Source: Novosphingobium sp. G106 (GTDB lineage Bacteria > Pseudomonadota > Alphaproteobacteria > Sphingomonadales > Sphingomonadaceae). Taken from it: a stretch of 64,000 bases of DNA. Numbering within the stretch: the first letter of the stretch is position 1; every line of letters starts with the position of its first letter. Of the stretch, positions 36,800 through 46,923 are shown piece by piece. Where the stretch lies: assembly GCF_019075875.1 (NCBI RefSeq), contig NZ_JAHOOZ010000001.1, positions 3,038,001-3,102,000 on the forward strand, written 5' to 3'. The position numbers were made by a program, and so were the translations under genes. The notes beneath the pieces are model-generated. The model saw nothing but the letters and a program-made list of their open reading frames with translations. It was not told where the DNA came from and made no database searches.

Positions 36800-37669
36800 A
36801 TGAAGAACGTAGGCGTCATCGGTTCGGGTATGATGGGTCAGGGCATCGCCCAGACTTCCGCGCAATTTGGCCATCACGTGTTCCTGACCGACGTCTCCCC
36901 GGAAATAGCAGAAAAGGGCAAGGCCACGATCGCCAAGGCGCTCGACAAGCTGGTCGGCCGCGGCAAGCTCGATGCGGCTGAAGCCAAGACCGTGCTCTCG
37001 CGTATCACGCCGATCGGCGAATATGCCCCGCTGGCCGATGCCGACATCATCATCGAGGCCGCCACCGAGCGCGAAGAGATCAAGCACAAGATCTTCGAGC
37101 AGGCGGTTAAGGTCCTCAAGCCCGACGCGATCCTCGCCTCGAACACCAGCTCGATCCCGATAACCCGCATGGCCGCGCGCGTGCCCGATCCCTCGCGCTT
37201 CATCGGCATGCACTTCTTCAATCCGGTGCCGGTCATGGGCCTGATCGAGATCATTCCCGGCCTGCCCACTTCGGCCGAGACCACCGCCAAGGCACGTGCC
37301 TTCGCCGACAGCCTCAAGAAGGAAGTCGTGCTGGCCGGCGACGAGCCCGGCTTCGTCGTCAACCGCATCCTGTGCCCGATGTTGAACGAGGCAATCTTCG
37401 TGCTCGGCGCCGGCATGGGCTCGATCGAGGACATCGACACCGGTTGCCGCATCGGCCTCAACCACCCGATGGGCCCGCTGACCCTGGCCGACTTCATCGG
37501 GCTCGACACGCTCTTCGAGATCATCAAGGTGCTCCACAAGACCACCGGCGATTCCAAGTACCGCCCGGCCCCGCTTCTGGTAAAATACGTCGAAGCCGGC
37601 TGGATCGGCCGCAAGGTCGGCCGCGGGTTCTACGACTACACCGGCGAAAAGCCCGTCCCCACGCGCTGA
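36800..37669 (+). CDS. 3-hydroxyacyl-CoA (3-hydroxybutyryl-CoA) dehydrogenase
   Basis: The 289-residue protein has the NAD-binding [13 protein letters not shown] at residues 5-16 and [10 protein letters not shown]. The catalytic His is in [10 protein letters not shown], and the C-terminal 3HCDH domain holds [35 protein letters not shown]. It oxidises 3-hydroxyacyl-CoA to 3-ketoacyl-CoA. The start at 36800 begins the conserved N-terminus; an upstream ATG at 36761 adds unrelated residues. Its high-GC codon use differs from the AT-richer neighbours, so it may have a separate origin. Confidence 0.93.
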   Translation: MKNVGVIGSGMMGQGIAQTSAQFGHHVFLTDVSPEIAEKGKATIAKALDKLVGRGKLDAAEAKTVLSRITPIGEYAPLADADIIIEAATEREEIKHKIFEQAVKVLKPDAILASNTSSIPITRMAARVPDPSRFIGMHFFNPVPVMGLIEIIPGLPTSAETTAKARAFADSLKKEVVLAGDEPGFVVNRILCPMLNEAIFVLGAGMGSIEDIDTGCRIGLNHPMGPLTLADFIGLDTLFEIIKVLHKTTGDSKYRPAPLLVKYVEAGWIGRKVGRGFYDYTGEKPVPTR

Positions 37670-37943
37670 AGCGATTGGCCTCCAATCCGTCCAGCGAAGA
37701 CAACGAGATCGATGCCACGGCAGAGAGCAAGCTGCCCGGTGCGGCTGACATTCGGCACCTCGCCCTGGCGCCCTTTTAGCGGGTCGCGCCGCGCGAGTGA
37801 CAAGTGCCGGTGCACGCCGATTTACGTCCCCGGACCCCCGCTTGTGACAGCGCGCTTTTTTTGAAGAAGAAATAAAAACGCTTGCTCTCGCTGGGCTTTC
37901 GTCTGAAAAGTGGGCTGCAATGGGATGCGCGAAAGGGAGCCGC

Positions 37944-38732
37944 ATGTACGAAAATTATGAGAGCCTGAAATTTGAAAGGCGCGGAAAAGTCCTTACCATC
38001 ACGATGGACAATCCGCCGATGAATTCGGCCAGTGTAAGTCTTCATACCGAACTCTCTTACGTTTTCTATGACGTAGCTCGCGATCCAGAGTGCTCGGTAG
38101 TTGTGTTGACTGGTGAAGGTCGTGCGTTTTCGGCCGGCGGCGACATCAACTTGATGCTGGAACGGGCAGAAGATCCGCACTGGCAGTCTAAATATTTTCG
38201 CCGCGGCAATTTTATCATCCACAGCATGCTGGGTCTAGAGAAGCCGATTATTGCACGCATCAATGGTCACGCCATGGGTTTGGGCGCAACGGTCGCCCTG
38301 CTCTGCGACCTCACGGTCGCGTCGGAGAAGGCCAAGATCGCCGATCCTCATGTCGCCATGGGGCTTTCGGCGGGAGACGGCGGCGCCTTCATCTGGCCGC
38401 AAATGGTCGGTTTCGCCCGGGCCAAATGGTTTTTGCTCACCGGTGAACATCTGACCGCGAGCGAAGCCGTAGAAATCGGCCTTATCAACAAGTGCGTTCC
38501 GCCCGAGCAGCTTGACGAGGTGGTTTATGCGCTTGCCGACAAGCTCGCCAATGGACCGACCCACGCACTGAACGCAACGAAGCGCAGCGTAAACATGCTG
38601 CTGCGTCGCCAGGTCGAAGGGGTGATCGAAGCGCACCTTGGGCTCGAGATGCTCACAGTATTCACGGAAGATCACAAGGAAGCCGCCCGCGCCTTTCTGG
38701 CAAAGGAGACGCCCGTATTCAAAGGTTGCTAG
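37944..38732 (+). CDS. Enoyl-CoA hydratase/isomerase family protein
   Basis: The 262-residue crotonase-fold protein has AFSAGGDI and NGHAMGLGATVALLCDL for CoA and oxyanion binding, and VAMGLSAGDGGAFIWPQMVG. The position of the second active-site acid carries Asp-Gly-Gly. It hydrates or isomerises an enoyl-CoA. An aaagggag RBS supports the ATG at 37944; an in-frame ATG at 37920 is less likely. It lies downstream of the hydroxyacyl-CoA dehydrogenase. Confidence 0.88.
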   Translation: MYENYESLKFERRGKVLTITMDNPPMNSASVSLHTELSYVFYDVARDPECSVVVLTGEGRAFSAGGDINLMLERAEDPHWQSKYFRRGNFIIHSMLGLEKPIIARINGHAMGLGATVALLCDLTVASEKAKIADPHVAMGLSAGDGGAFIWPQMVGFARAKWFLLTGEHLTASEAVEIGLINKCVPPEQLDEVVYALADKLANGPTHALNATKRSVNMLLRRQVEGVIEAHLGLEMLTVFTEDHKEAARAFLAKETPVFKGC

Positions 38733-39183
38733 TCAATTGTCCGGAACCTCGCGAAGTATGGATCCGATCTGTAATTACAAGCGGCCCTGCCTATGCCGCT
38801 CCGCTGTTGCATATCTGATCCATTCGCTTGGCAATGGAAGGGTTCTCTTTGGTCAAGGAATCGTGAACCCGACTTGGCGGCAACCAAGAGAAAGCGCCGG
38901 ACGGCGCTTTGGCGCTCTGTGCAGCATCGCGCGAAACAGTGCGTATCACATGAGGCGCTGAAGCATGGTCCCGCGGCCCGCACAATAGGCCTGCTTGGTG
39001 TCGCGCCGGCCCATTCGGCGTCATTTAAGATCTGTTCTGAAGGGCGCGCTTCGTACTGCAATTGAGCCTGGCGCCCCGCCGACAGACGCGTTGCGGCACA
39101 GGTCTTTTGCGGGGTTGGAGACGCGGGCGATCGGCGATGAATTGGCGGCGACAAAGTAAGCCCACCACACAGGAGAATGGCAA
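38733..39183. other. Intergenic region with a hairpin
   Basis: About 450 bp without a gene. It contains a 20-bp perfect inverted repeat (aaagcgccg-ga-cggcgcttt, 38891-38910) and, around it, an imperfect ttctctttggt / accaagagaa pair. Neither is followed by a U-tract. The region may be a mobile-element scar, but no transposase remnant was recognised. Confidence 0.4.
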
Positions 39184-39954
39184 ATGTCAGGGGCGCGCAC
39201 AATTTTGATTACGGGCGCCGCGGCAGGAATAAATGCCGCAACGGCGGACCACTTGCGCGGTTTGGGCCACCGAGTAATCGGTGTCGATCTTCGCGATGCA
39301 GATATAATCGCAGACCTCGCGACGCCAGATGGTCGCGCAGCCATGGTCGAGCAAGCCAAAGCACTGGCGCCGGGCGGGCTTGACGGCATCGTCGCCGGGG
39401 CGGGCGTTTCACGGCCGGATCAACCCGGACTCGCCGTACAGGTCAATTATTTCGGCGCGGTCGCCACCTTGGAAGGGCTCCATCCGCTGCTGTCTATATC
39501 CAGATCGCCCCGCGCCGTTGCTGTCGTTTCGACCGCCAGCCTGCTTCCCGCTTCGGCCGGAACGGTTTCCGCATGCCTGGCCGGGGATGAACATCGCGCG
39601 ATCGCGGCGGCACAGGCCCATCCTGCAACCGCTTATGCGGCAAGCAAGAAGGCTCTGGCGCAGTGGCTGCGCCGCAATGCCGTGACACCTCGGTGGGCCG
39701 GTAGCGGAGTCGCGTTAAACGGGGTCGCACCCGGCGGTGTCCATACGGCGATGATGGCGGAGATTGATCGCGATCCGAAGTTTCAGGCAATGATGACCAA
39801 CACCACTCCAAAGGCGGTCGCCAGCTATGCCCAGCCCCAGGACTTGGGTGAAGTGATCGGTTGGCTTGTCACCTCAAAAACAAGTTATCTTTTGGGTCAA
39901 ATAATATTCGTCGATGGCGGGAGCGACGCAATATTGCGCCCTGATACTTTCTAG
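39184..39954 (+). CDS. SDR similar to 3-alpha-hydroxysteroid dehydrogenase/carbonyl reductase
   Basis: The 256-residue protein resembles Comamonas HsdA. The glycine motif is [27 protein letters not shown] follows as in HsdA, and VNYFGA, Y151-AAS-K155 and a C-terminal [12 protein letters not shown] close it. VAGAG replaces NNAG, as in that subfamily. It would interconvert an alicyclic alcohol and ketone. A steroid substrate is plausible but unproven. Other pathway genes follow within 140 bp. Confidence 0.82.
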   Translation: MSGARTILITGAAAGINAATADHLRGLGHRVIGVDLRDADIIADLATPDGRAAMVEQAKALAPGGLDGIVAGAGVSRPDQPGLAVQVNYFGAVATLEGLHPLLSISRSPRAVAVVSTASLLPASAGTVSACLAGDEHRAIAAAQAHPATAYAASKKALAQWLRRNAVTPRWAGSGVALNGVAPGGVHTAMMAEIDRDPKFQAMMTNTTPKAVASYAQPQDLGEVIGWLVTSKTSYLLGQIIFVDGGSDAILRPDTF

Positions 39955-40091
39955 ATCGATCCAAGGGCTGGAACATCGGCAGGAGAACCCTGCACGTCAA
40001 CCCGACGAGTTCGCCAAGCGATACGGCGAACGCGATCGCGTTCCGGCTCGGATGGATCTGGCGCATTTCCCACCCGGACAGGAGATTAGTA

Positions 40092-41619
40092 TTGTCTGCA
40101 AATATCGCCGAAATGGAGCGACGACGAGCCGCGGCCCAGTTGGGAGGCGGCCAGCGACGCATTGACGCCCAGTATGCCAAGGGAAGGCTGACCGCTCGAG
40201 ACAGGCTGCAAATCCTGCTCGACGAGGGAAGCTTCGAAGAGATCGACGCATATGTCGAGCATAATTGCGTCGACTTCGCCATGGCGGGGCAATCCATCCC
40301 TGGCGACGGTGCAGTCACCGGCTCGGGCACGATCAACGGTCGGCTCGTCTATGTTTTCAGCCAGGACTTTACCGTATTTGGGGGGTTCACTGTCCGAGCG
40401 CCAAGCGCAAAAGATCTGCAAGGTCATGGACATGGCAATGAAGGTCGGCGTTCCCTTTATCGGCCTCAACGACTCGGGCGGCGCGCGCATCCAGGAAGGG
40501 GTGTCCTCTCTCGCCGGCTATGGCGAAATATTCCGGCGTAACGTCAAGGCATCGGGTGTCATCCCTCAAATCTCTTTGATCATGGGACCTTGCGCCGGGG
40601 GTGCCGTTTACTCGCCGGCAATGACCGACTTCATCTTCATGGTGAAGGACTCCTCCTACATGTTCGTCACGGGCCCGGACGTCGTGAAGACTGTCACGGG
40701 CGAGCAGGTAAGCCAGGAAGAGCTCGGTGGCGCGATCACGCATTCGACCAAGACGTCGGTCGCCGACCTGGCGTTTGAAAATGACATCGAAGCCTTGCTT
40801 GGGGTTCGCGATTTCGTAGACTTCCTGCCCCAGTCGAGACGCGATGAGGGGCCTGTTCGTCCATCAGCCGACCCGTGGGATCGCGTCGAGGACAGCCTAG
40901 ACACGGTCGTACCCAGCTCACCGACCCAGCCTTACGATATGCACGAAGTGATCGGCAAGGTCGTAGACGAGGGCGAGTTTTTCGAGATTCAGCCCGCTCA
41001 CGCCGGCAACATTCTTTGCGGTTTCGGGCGTATCGAGGGGCGAACTGTCGGTGTGATCGCCAACCAACCTATGGTGCTGGCAGGCGTACTCGATATCAAT
41101 GCCTCGAAAAAGGCGGCGCGCTTCGTCAGCTTCTGCGATGCCTTCAACATTCCGATCGTGAGTTTCGTGGACGTCCCTGGCTTTCTTCCTGGTACGGGCC
41201 AGGAGCATAACGGGATCATTAAGCACGGAGCGAAGCTCGCTTTCGCCTATGCCGAGGCAACGGTACCAAAAATCACGGTAATCACCCGCAAAGCCTATGG
41301 CGGTGCTTACATAGTCATGGCCTCCAAGCACCTGGGCGGCGATCTCAACTACGCCTGGCCCACCGCCGAGATCGCGGTCATGGGTGCCAAAGGCGCGGTC
41401 GAGATCATTTTCCGAGGTGAGGACAGCGAAGGGATCGCTGAGAGGACTAAGGAATATGAAGATCGTTTTGCCAATCCCTTCGTCGCCGCTTCCAAGGGGT
41501 TCATCGACGAAGTCATTTACCCCCATTCGACGCGGCGTCGCATCGCGCTGGGCCTGCGCAAGCTACGCAACAAGCAACTCGACAACCCTCTCAAGAAACA
41601 CGGGAATATCCCGCTTTGA
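40092..41619 (+). pseudogene. Acyl-CoA carboxylase carboxyltransferase (PccB-like), frameshifted at a G6 run
   Basis: From a TTG start at 40092 (RBS aggagat) the frame reads [20 protein letters not shown] to SQDFTVFGG. It then shifts, and the protein continues as [21 protein letters not shown] to a normal C-terminus GNIPL at 41619. Removing one G from G6 (40380-40385) restores one frame of about 508 residues, normal for PccB/AccD-type subunits. The [23 protein letters not shown] and carboxybiotin-binding segments are intact. No biotin carboxylase subunit lies nearby, so it must pair with one encoded elsewhere. A sequencing error is plausible. Confidence 0.85.
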
Positions 41620-41803
41620 CGACCAGGCTTTGAGGCGCTGGCATGTTTGAGCCTCGCGACGAAATGGTCGGTAGAATTGGCACTGTCACAGCCGGGATCG
41701 TTGACGGCGCTGGTTTTCAAGCGAGTGGACTGCGTCGAAGTTGGCCAAGAATGGGTCTATCCTCCGCATCACGGTCCGAAGCTTGTTTTCAGGAGATGGG
41801 AAT

Positions 41804-42634
41804 ATGGACGCAGTCCGTACCTTTTCGATCATACAGACCGCTGTAGTCACACACTCGCGCAGTGAAGGGGTAGCGCGGGTCGCGGATCTATTCGCCGCGG
41901 TTCCCGTCGATCTGGAGGGAGGTTCCGACGCCGGGAAGGTCAAGGGAACGGTCATCGCCTTTGCCAATGGGACCAACTTTGAGGTACTCGATCCCCTGGA
42001 AGAGAACCACACGCGTTACCGTTTTCTCCGCCGCAACGGACCGGGCGCATATATGCTGAGTTGTTCGCTTGAGAACGAGGATTGGAAGGCGGTTGGCGAG
42101 AGCTTCGCCGCGCACGGCGTCAGGGCCGTCGTCGAGGGGCCCTTCGGCCAAAAGCATCTATATCGTTGGCACCTGCATCCAAAAGATGCCGGCGGCCTGT
42201 TGATCTTGACCAGCGTGATGAAGGATCGGGACGACAACGCCGACTGGGCCGGAGAAAATTGGGCGAATGACATTCCGTTCAACACCCGCTTCGTCGAAGA
42301 GATACGTGGCTACGCCGCACGTACCCTCGACCCGGTCGCGGAGAGCGAGACATTCGGCAAGGTCGGCTTCACTATGCGGCCGTTGGCCGGCGGGGGCATG
42401 GGCTGGCGCGGGCCGACCGGAAACGTTCTCGAGCTCTGGCCCCAAGATAGCTGGGACGGCCCGGCGGTGGATCAACGGCGCGACTTCGCAGTCGTTTTGA
42501 AAGCCAGCAACCGTGAGGGATTGTTGCGCCGCATGAGCCATCTTGGCTTCACCTTCATGGACGGTGTCGCCGGAAGGCGGATACTGTCCAGCATTGACCC
42601 GGTACTGGGCGTACGTTTCGCGATCGAGACATGA
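41804..42634 (+). CDS. VOC (glyoxalase-like) family protein
   Basis: The 276-residue product begins MDAVRTFSIIQTAVVTHSRSEGVARVADLFAAV and ends LSSIDPVLGVRFAIET. Paired beta-alpha-beta-beta-beta modules and terminal acid/His patterns fit the vicinal-oxygen-chelate fold, perhaps methylmalonyl-CoA epimerase- or hydroxylase-like. An aggaga RBS lies before ATG 41804. Placed after the carboxylase gene, an epimerase-like role on its product is conceivable but speculative. The family assignment is only moderate. Confidence 0.6.
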   Translation: MDAVRTFSIIQTAVVTHSRSEGVARVADLFAAVPVDLEGGSDAGKVKGTVIAFANGTNFEVLDPLEENHTRYRFLRRNGPGAYMLSCSLENEDWKAVGESFAAHGVRAVVEGPFGQKHLYRWHLHPKDAGGLLILTSVMKDRDDNADWAGENWANDIPFNTRFVEEIRGYAARTLDPVAESETFGKVGFTMRPLAGGGMGWRGPTGNVLELWPQDSWDGPAVDQRRDFAVVLKASNREGLLRRMSHLGFTFMDGVAGRRILSSIDPVLGVRFAIET

Positions 42635-43141
42635 AGCATGCCACGCATGCACTGTATTTGCTTCACCCCACCGAAGTCATTGTGCAATCGCGCAATTCTG
42701 GTCTAGCGAGCACTCTCGTGGCAGGCGACAAAGCGCTCTAGGGCTGCCCGCCTGAATTTGGCCGACACGGACATAACTTGGCTGCAATCCGCAGCGCCAC
42801 CGGGGCGGGCCCCCTCGCCCGCACAAGCGTCCTGAAGGGCGTCAGCCACGCACCGACGGAAACCGAAAGCCAGCAGTTCCCTCAGCCTGGTCCCGCCCGA
42901 AAATCGGCTTCGGATTTTTGAATTTTGAATTGATTATCTCCGGTAACTGTGCGAGCGCGACGGCAGAGGTTGGACCAGGGGGGACCTCGCGCCACAGGAG
43001 AGAAGGCGGAACCTCAAGTTCGAACTCGGATGCATTGTCCGTTCACGAGCATTTCTTCCGCTCTGCATCCCGTTTCGGTTGTGCGCCCCTGATCGGAGGC
43101 GAAAATCGCGTCAAGCGCACCCGCTGTCGTCGGAGCCATCT
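42635..43141. other. Intergenic region upstream of the acyl-CoA synthetase
   Basis: About 500 bp without a gene. The stretch around 42915-42950 is AT-rich (tgaattttgaattgattatc) and could hold a promoter. No recognisable remnant is seen. Confidence 0.35.
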
Positions 43142-44752
43142 ATGCCGTCTAAGTCCGCCCCTGCCCTTGAGTTTACGCCCACGACCGTTGGCCTACTTCG
43201 CCACGCGCTCGACCATTTCCCTCATAATGACTTCATCGTCGAACCCGATCGGCGCTTGACCTATGCGGACGCCGAACGCCTTTCGCGCGCTTTCGCCAAG
43301 CGGCTTCTGCTTCTGGGAGTGACGAAGGGAACGCGCGTTGCGGCCAAGTATGGCAATAGCGTCCAGTGGGTGATCGCCTGGCTGGCAGTGACGCGGATCG
43401 GTGGCTTTTTCATGCCGTTGAGCTCAGCGTACAAGACGGGCGAGACGAAGAAATGCCTGCGGATCGGAGACGCGGAATTCTACTTGAGCCCGACTCACAT
43501 TATCGGTCGCGAACAGCTGTCCGTCGTCGAGGAGTTGCTCACCCGCTCCCTACCGGGCGGAGAGGCTCCGCTTATGATCGCAGACTTGCCCTATCTGCGT
43601 AAGGTCGTTTTCACCAGTTACGGCGGCAGCGAGACGGCATGCGCAATTGATCTGGCGGCGCCCGACCCGGCGATCGATGCGCAAGTCTCGGATGCATTTC
43701 TGGCGGAAATCGAGAAGGAAGTGACGCCGGCGGACTGGATGCTGGCAATCTTCACGTCGGGAAGCACCAGCGACCCCAAGTGCGTCATCCACACACATGG
43801 GGCGCCGATCCGCCACGGCACCGCTATCATCGATATCAATGAATGGACCAGCACTGACCGCATTTTCGCGGGGATGCCGTTCTTTTGGGTCGGCGGAAAC
43901 TGCTACACGGTGATCCCGGCGATGATGATCGGGGCGACCGTGGTCTGCCTGGAGCGATTTGAGGCCGGAGCGGCATTGGATCTCATGGAACGGGAGCAAG
44001 CAACGCGCGTCATCGGTTGGCCAGGCGTGATCAACCCTCTGCTGGAGCATCCCAGCCTGCCCACGCGGTCGATTCCCGGCATGCAGGATCCTGTCTGGAA
44101 TCCGGCGATCGCCTGGGGGACCGGCCTCGGCATGTCGGAAACTGGTTCCAACCACACCGGAATGTATGTCGCAGAACGTCTCGCAGCGGCCGGCTCGGTG
44201 GGGCGCCCAATCCCCTTCCTCGAACACAAGATTGTCGACGACGACACGAAGCAGCCAGTTGCGCCCGGCGAGACGGGCAGCATTCATGTTCGGGGCTACA
44301 GCCTCATGGCGGGTTTCTACAAGCGGGAGCGCGAGGACACATTCGAACCCGATGGCTTCTATGACACGCAGGATCGGGGCTATTTCAAAGGAGATTTCCT
44401 CTGTTTCGCAGGCCGCGATGTCGGCCTTATCAAGACCGCTGGTAACAATGTGTCGGCGCTGGAGGTCGAGGCTGCCCTCAAGTCGTTTCCCGGGATTGCA
44501 AACGCCTATGTGGTCGGACTGGAGGATGCCGCCCTGGGCCAGATCGTCGGTGCCGCTGTGGTGCCGAGCGAATCGCAGGGCGTGGATGTCGAAGCGCTTC
44601 TCGCATCCCTCCGCAGCCAGCTCTCCAATTACAAGGTACCCAAGGTCGTTCGAGTGCTCGATGCCCAAGACGTTCCCGTTCTGAGTAACGGCAAGATGGA
44701 CTTCCGCGCTCTTGTCAGTGCGATCGCCAAGGAAAGGACGTCCGCGGGATGA
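43142..44752 (+). CDS. AMP-binding acyl-CoA synthetase
   Basis: The 536-residue adenylate-forming enzyme has the P-loop FTSGSTSDPK (about residues 204-213), a GMSET A5-like motif, YDTQDRGYF and a C-terminal NGKMDF with the conserved Lys. It would activate a carboxylic acid to its CoA thioester with ATP. The ATG at 43142 follows ggag; an in-frame ATG at 43079 adds unrelated residues. The following SnoaL-like gene overlaps by 4 bp, so the two are translationally coupled. The acid substrate is unknown. Confidence 0.9.
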   Translation: MPSKSAPALEFTPTTVGLLRHALDHFPHNDFIVEPDRRLTYADAERLSRAFAKRLLLLGVTKGTRVAAKYGNSVQWVIAWLAVTRIGGFFMPLSSAYKTGETKKCLRIGDAEFYLSPTHIIGREQLSVVEELLTRSLPGGEAPLMIADLPYLRKVVFTSYGGSETACAIDLAAPDPAIDAQVSDAFLAEIEKEVTPADWMLAIFTSGSTSDPKCVIHTHGAPIRHGTAIIDINEWTSTDRIFAGMPFFWVGGNCYTVIPAMMIGATVVCLERFEAGAALDLMEREQATRVIGWPGVINPLLEHPSLPTRSIPGMQDPVWNPAIAWGTGLGMSETGSNHTGMYVAERLAAAGSVGRPIPFLEHKIVDDDTKQPVAPGETGSIHVRGYSLMAGFYKREREDTFEPDGFYDTQDRGYFKGDFLCFAGRDVGLIKTAGNNVSALEVEAALKSFPGIANAYVVGLEDAALGQIVGAAVVPSESQGVDVEALLASLRSQLSNYKVPKVVRVLDAQDVPVLSNGKMDFRALVSAIAKERTSAG

Positions 44753-45237
44753 CGACCGACGAATTCATGGCGATCGAGCAAATCCGGGCTACGATTACTC
44801 GCTATGCCTGGTCGGTCGATGCCGCGGACTATGTCGCCATGGCGCGCTGCTTCACCGTGGGTGGAAAGCTCCAAGTGACCAGCGAAATGACCCTTCATGG
44901 ACGTCAAGACATTTCGGATACGCTTGGAGGCCGCGCTCTGGCACGCGGTCACGGCAATTCCGGAACAAGATTCCAGCGGCACAACGTCAGCAACATTCAA
45001 ATCGAACTGGACGGTGACCGTGCGGCGGCACGCTGCTATTTTACGGTTTTTACTGAAATCGGACTGGATCACCTTGGCCGCTACGAAGATCGGTTCGTCA
45101 AACATGGAACAGAATGGCTTATGGAGGATCGGGTTTGCCGTCTGGACGCCGTCAGCGCGCGCTCGCGCTTTGCACCTGCCTTAATGGGCGAGGCGCCCTT
45201 CATACAAGAGACCGGAGAGGCTCAAGCGCCGCCCTAA
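44749..45237 (+). CDS. SnoaL/NTF2-like small protein
   Basis: The 162-residue protein has the N-terminal helix of the NTF2 fold (FMAIEQIRATITRYAWSVDAADYVAMARCF) and a cone-shaped beta-sheet ending YEDRFVKHGTEWLMEDRVCRLD. Such proteins act as cyclases, isomerases, dehydratases or ring-hydroxylase beta-like subunits. The overlap (ATGA) with the acyl-CoA synthetase indicates a shared pathway. A ring-opening, isomerase or dehydratase step is possible; the activity is not predictable. Confidence 0.8.
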   Translation: MTTDEFMAIEQIRATITRYAWSVDAADYVAMARCFTVGGKLQVTSEMTLHGRQDISDTLGGRALARGHGNSGTRFQRHNVSNIQIELDGDRAAARCYFTVFTEIGLDHLGRYEDRFVKHGTEWLMEDRVCRLDAVSARSRFAPALMGEAPFIQETGEAQAPP

Positions 45238-45270
45238 TCAGAAAATGCGCCTGCGTGGAACTGGCGCGGC

Positions 45271-45440
45271 CTACCGCCCTGCGCCGATCATCTCCGCCGC
45301 GCGATCCGCGATGGCTGGGATCGCAGCACGGGTGGTTCCGGTCTCACTTTCGGCACTCGAAATTCGTCGTTCCCACGCCACAGTGCGACATCTCGCACGT
45401 TGAGTTCCCGATCCAGGAGGCGGCCGCGCAGCTTCCCGTA
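45271..45440 (-). pseudogene. Possible 3' remnant of a GMC oxidoreductase
   Basis: Read leftwards, the segment gives LLDRELNVRDVALW and, in another frame, ETGTTRAAIPAIADRAAEMIG before a TAG at 45271. This parallels the end of the intact GMC enzyme at 57794 ([17 protein letters not shown] ... [15 protein letters not shown]). The match is short and spread over two frames, so the call is tentative. Confidence 0.4.
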
Positions 45441-45810
45441 AAGCCTCCGGTGAGATCTGTGTCGAACATTGCGTCAGTACGACCTGTGGAGTGATCGTCG
45501 GAAAGCTCGATCGCTGAACGATCGACGGATCAGCCCGCATCAACTATGGCGAAGGCCTTCACAGGTATCAGAGCCAGCTGAGCGGCGCTCGGAGAGGGTT
45601 AAGCCAAACACCCCTGATCGAGAAGACAAATCAACGGACTTCCAACCGATGGCTAGCGCTTTTGTGCCGCCTAACTGAGTACTGACTGGAGTCTTGTAGG
45701 TTGAGCACTCGATGACGAAGAATGATATTTTGCGTGCTTCCATACTTGTAAATTCCGACCGTTGACAAGGATGGCCCGAGGCGGCCATCAAGTCGGCAGC
45801 CGCGTTCGGC

Positions 45811-46533
45811 ATGAGGGTTCTAGGCGTGAATAAGGCGATCAAAGTGGGCGAAAAAGGCGCTAGATCTAGTGACTTGAAGAAGTCCGAGATAACCCGTCAA
45901 CGGTTACTGGACGCGGCGGCGCGGGTCTTCGCAACGCGGGGGTACGCACATACCCGCCTCAGCGATGTGGCCCGGGAAGCCAATTCCCACGCCGGCGGCA
46001 TCTACTACTATTTCGCGTCTCGGGAAGAGCTGGTTTCGGAGGTGCTCGACATCTCCACCATCAAAGCTATCGCTGCGCTCGAAGCTGCACTGGATTCGCT
46101 GCCCCCGGATGCAGGCGTGCGTGAGCGACTGCTGACGGCCGCGACTACGCTGCTCGAAGGCATCATGGCTAATGATCTGTTCAACCTGGCCCATAATCGA
46201 ATTTATTCGCAAGTTCCTGATGATGTGAGAGCCCGACACAGCCCCCTTCTCCGCCAATATTTCAACATCTGGAGGCAAATTATTATATCAGGCCAGAAGA
46301 GTGGCGAAATCTTTGACGATGTCGATCCAAACATCTTGCGATTGACGATAATCGGAAGCATTCAGTGGACCAGCGAGTGGGTTAATAGTTCTGACAGCAG
46401 CGCTGCAGTGCTCGCGGAAAAGATGATGCGGATCTTCTTTGACGCGACAATTGCCCCGGTAAAAACCACTGTCCCGCCGGAAAAAACCGCGCGCTTCAAA
46501 ACACGGCGCGGCAGAGTGAGGAAGCGGCCGTGA
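45811..46533 (+). CDS. TetR/AcrR-family regulator
   Basis: A protein of about 240 residues with an HTH (RQRLLDAAARVFATRGYAHTRLSDVAREANSHAGGIYYYF) and an extended, basic C-terminal tail. The ATG at 45811 lacks an RBS, while a GTG at 45826 has gaggg eight bases upstream, so either may be used. It is flanked by the acyl-CoA synthetase/SnoaL pair and a convergent esterase-like gene; the regulated promoter is not evident. Confidence 0.85.
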   Translation: MRVLGVNKAIKVGEKGARSSDLKKSEITRQRLLDAAARVFATRGYAHTRLSDVAREANSHAGGIYYYFASREELVSEVLDISTIKAIAALEAALDSLPPDAGVRERLLTAATTLLEGIMANDLFNLAHNRIYSQVPDDVRARHSPLLRQYFNIWRQIIISGQKSGEIFDDVDPNILRLTIIGSIQWTSEWVNSSDSSAAVLAEKMMRIFFDATIAPVKTTVPPEKTARFKTRRGRVRKRP

Positions 46534-46923
46534 AAGCGGGGCGGCGGTTGAAAGCTTCGCTGACCATTCGGGAACGCGGGCGCTTCCAACGAACTTGACG
46601 CGCGTTTCGCCCGACGCCGGGCCGGCAAACCGGCTTGGCCTGGTCGAAAGGACCTCGACGCTCGACCGATCGGCTTGGCTATCTCGATCTCAATCTCCAT
46701 CCCGAATGGCCCGTAGACCTACTGGATGGAACGCCATGCTCCTGAGCCAAGCCAAAAGCATTGCACGGCCAGCCAAAAATCCTCGTCACTACGTATTCAG
46801 CGGGCGGCCGTGCTCGGGATCGAGCCTCTGGGCAAGCGCTGCCGCTTCCGTGAACGGGCGAAAGCCGAAATGGGCGGCGCTGAAAAGGTGGGAGACCACC
46901 AGGGCGCCTGTAGCCATACACAT
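46534..46923. other. Region between converging TetR and esterase genes
   Basis: About 390 bp. A leftward frame at 46789-46917 begins MATGALVVSHLFSAAHFG and ends LDPEHGRPLNT. It starts just after the esterase stop but has no RBS or recognised family. The rest shows no coding signal and no clear terminator. Confidence 0.3.

Noticed and set aside
38891..38910. Perfect 20-bp inverted repeat as a rho-independent terminator
   Set aside because: No U-tract on either strand and about 160 bp from the nearest stop; noted only as a hairpin in the intergenic entry.
46789..46917. A 42-codon leftward frame after the esterase gene
   Set aside because: It has no RBS, no hydrophobic or family signature, and is short enough to occur by chance.
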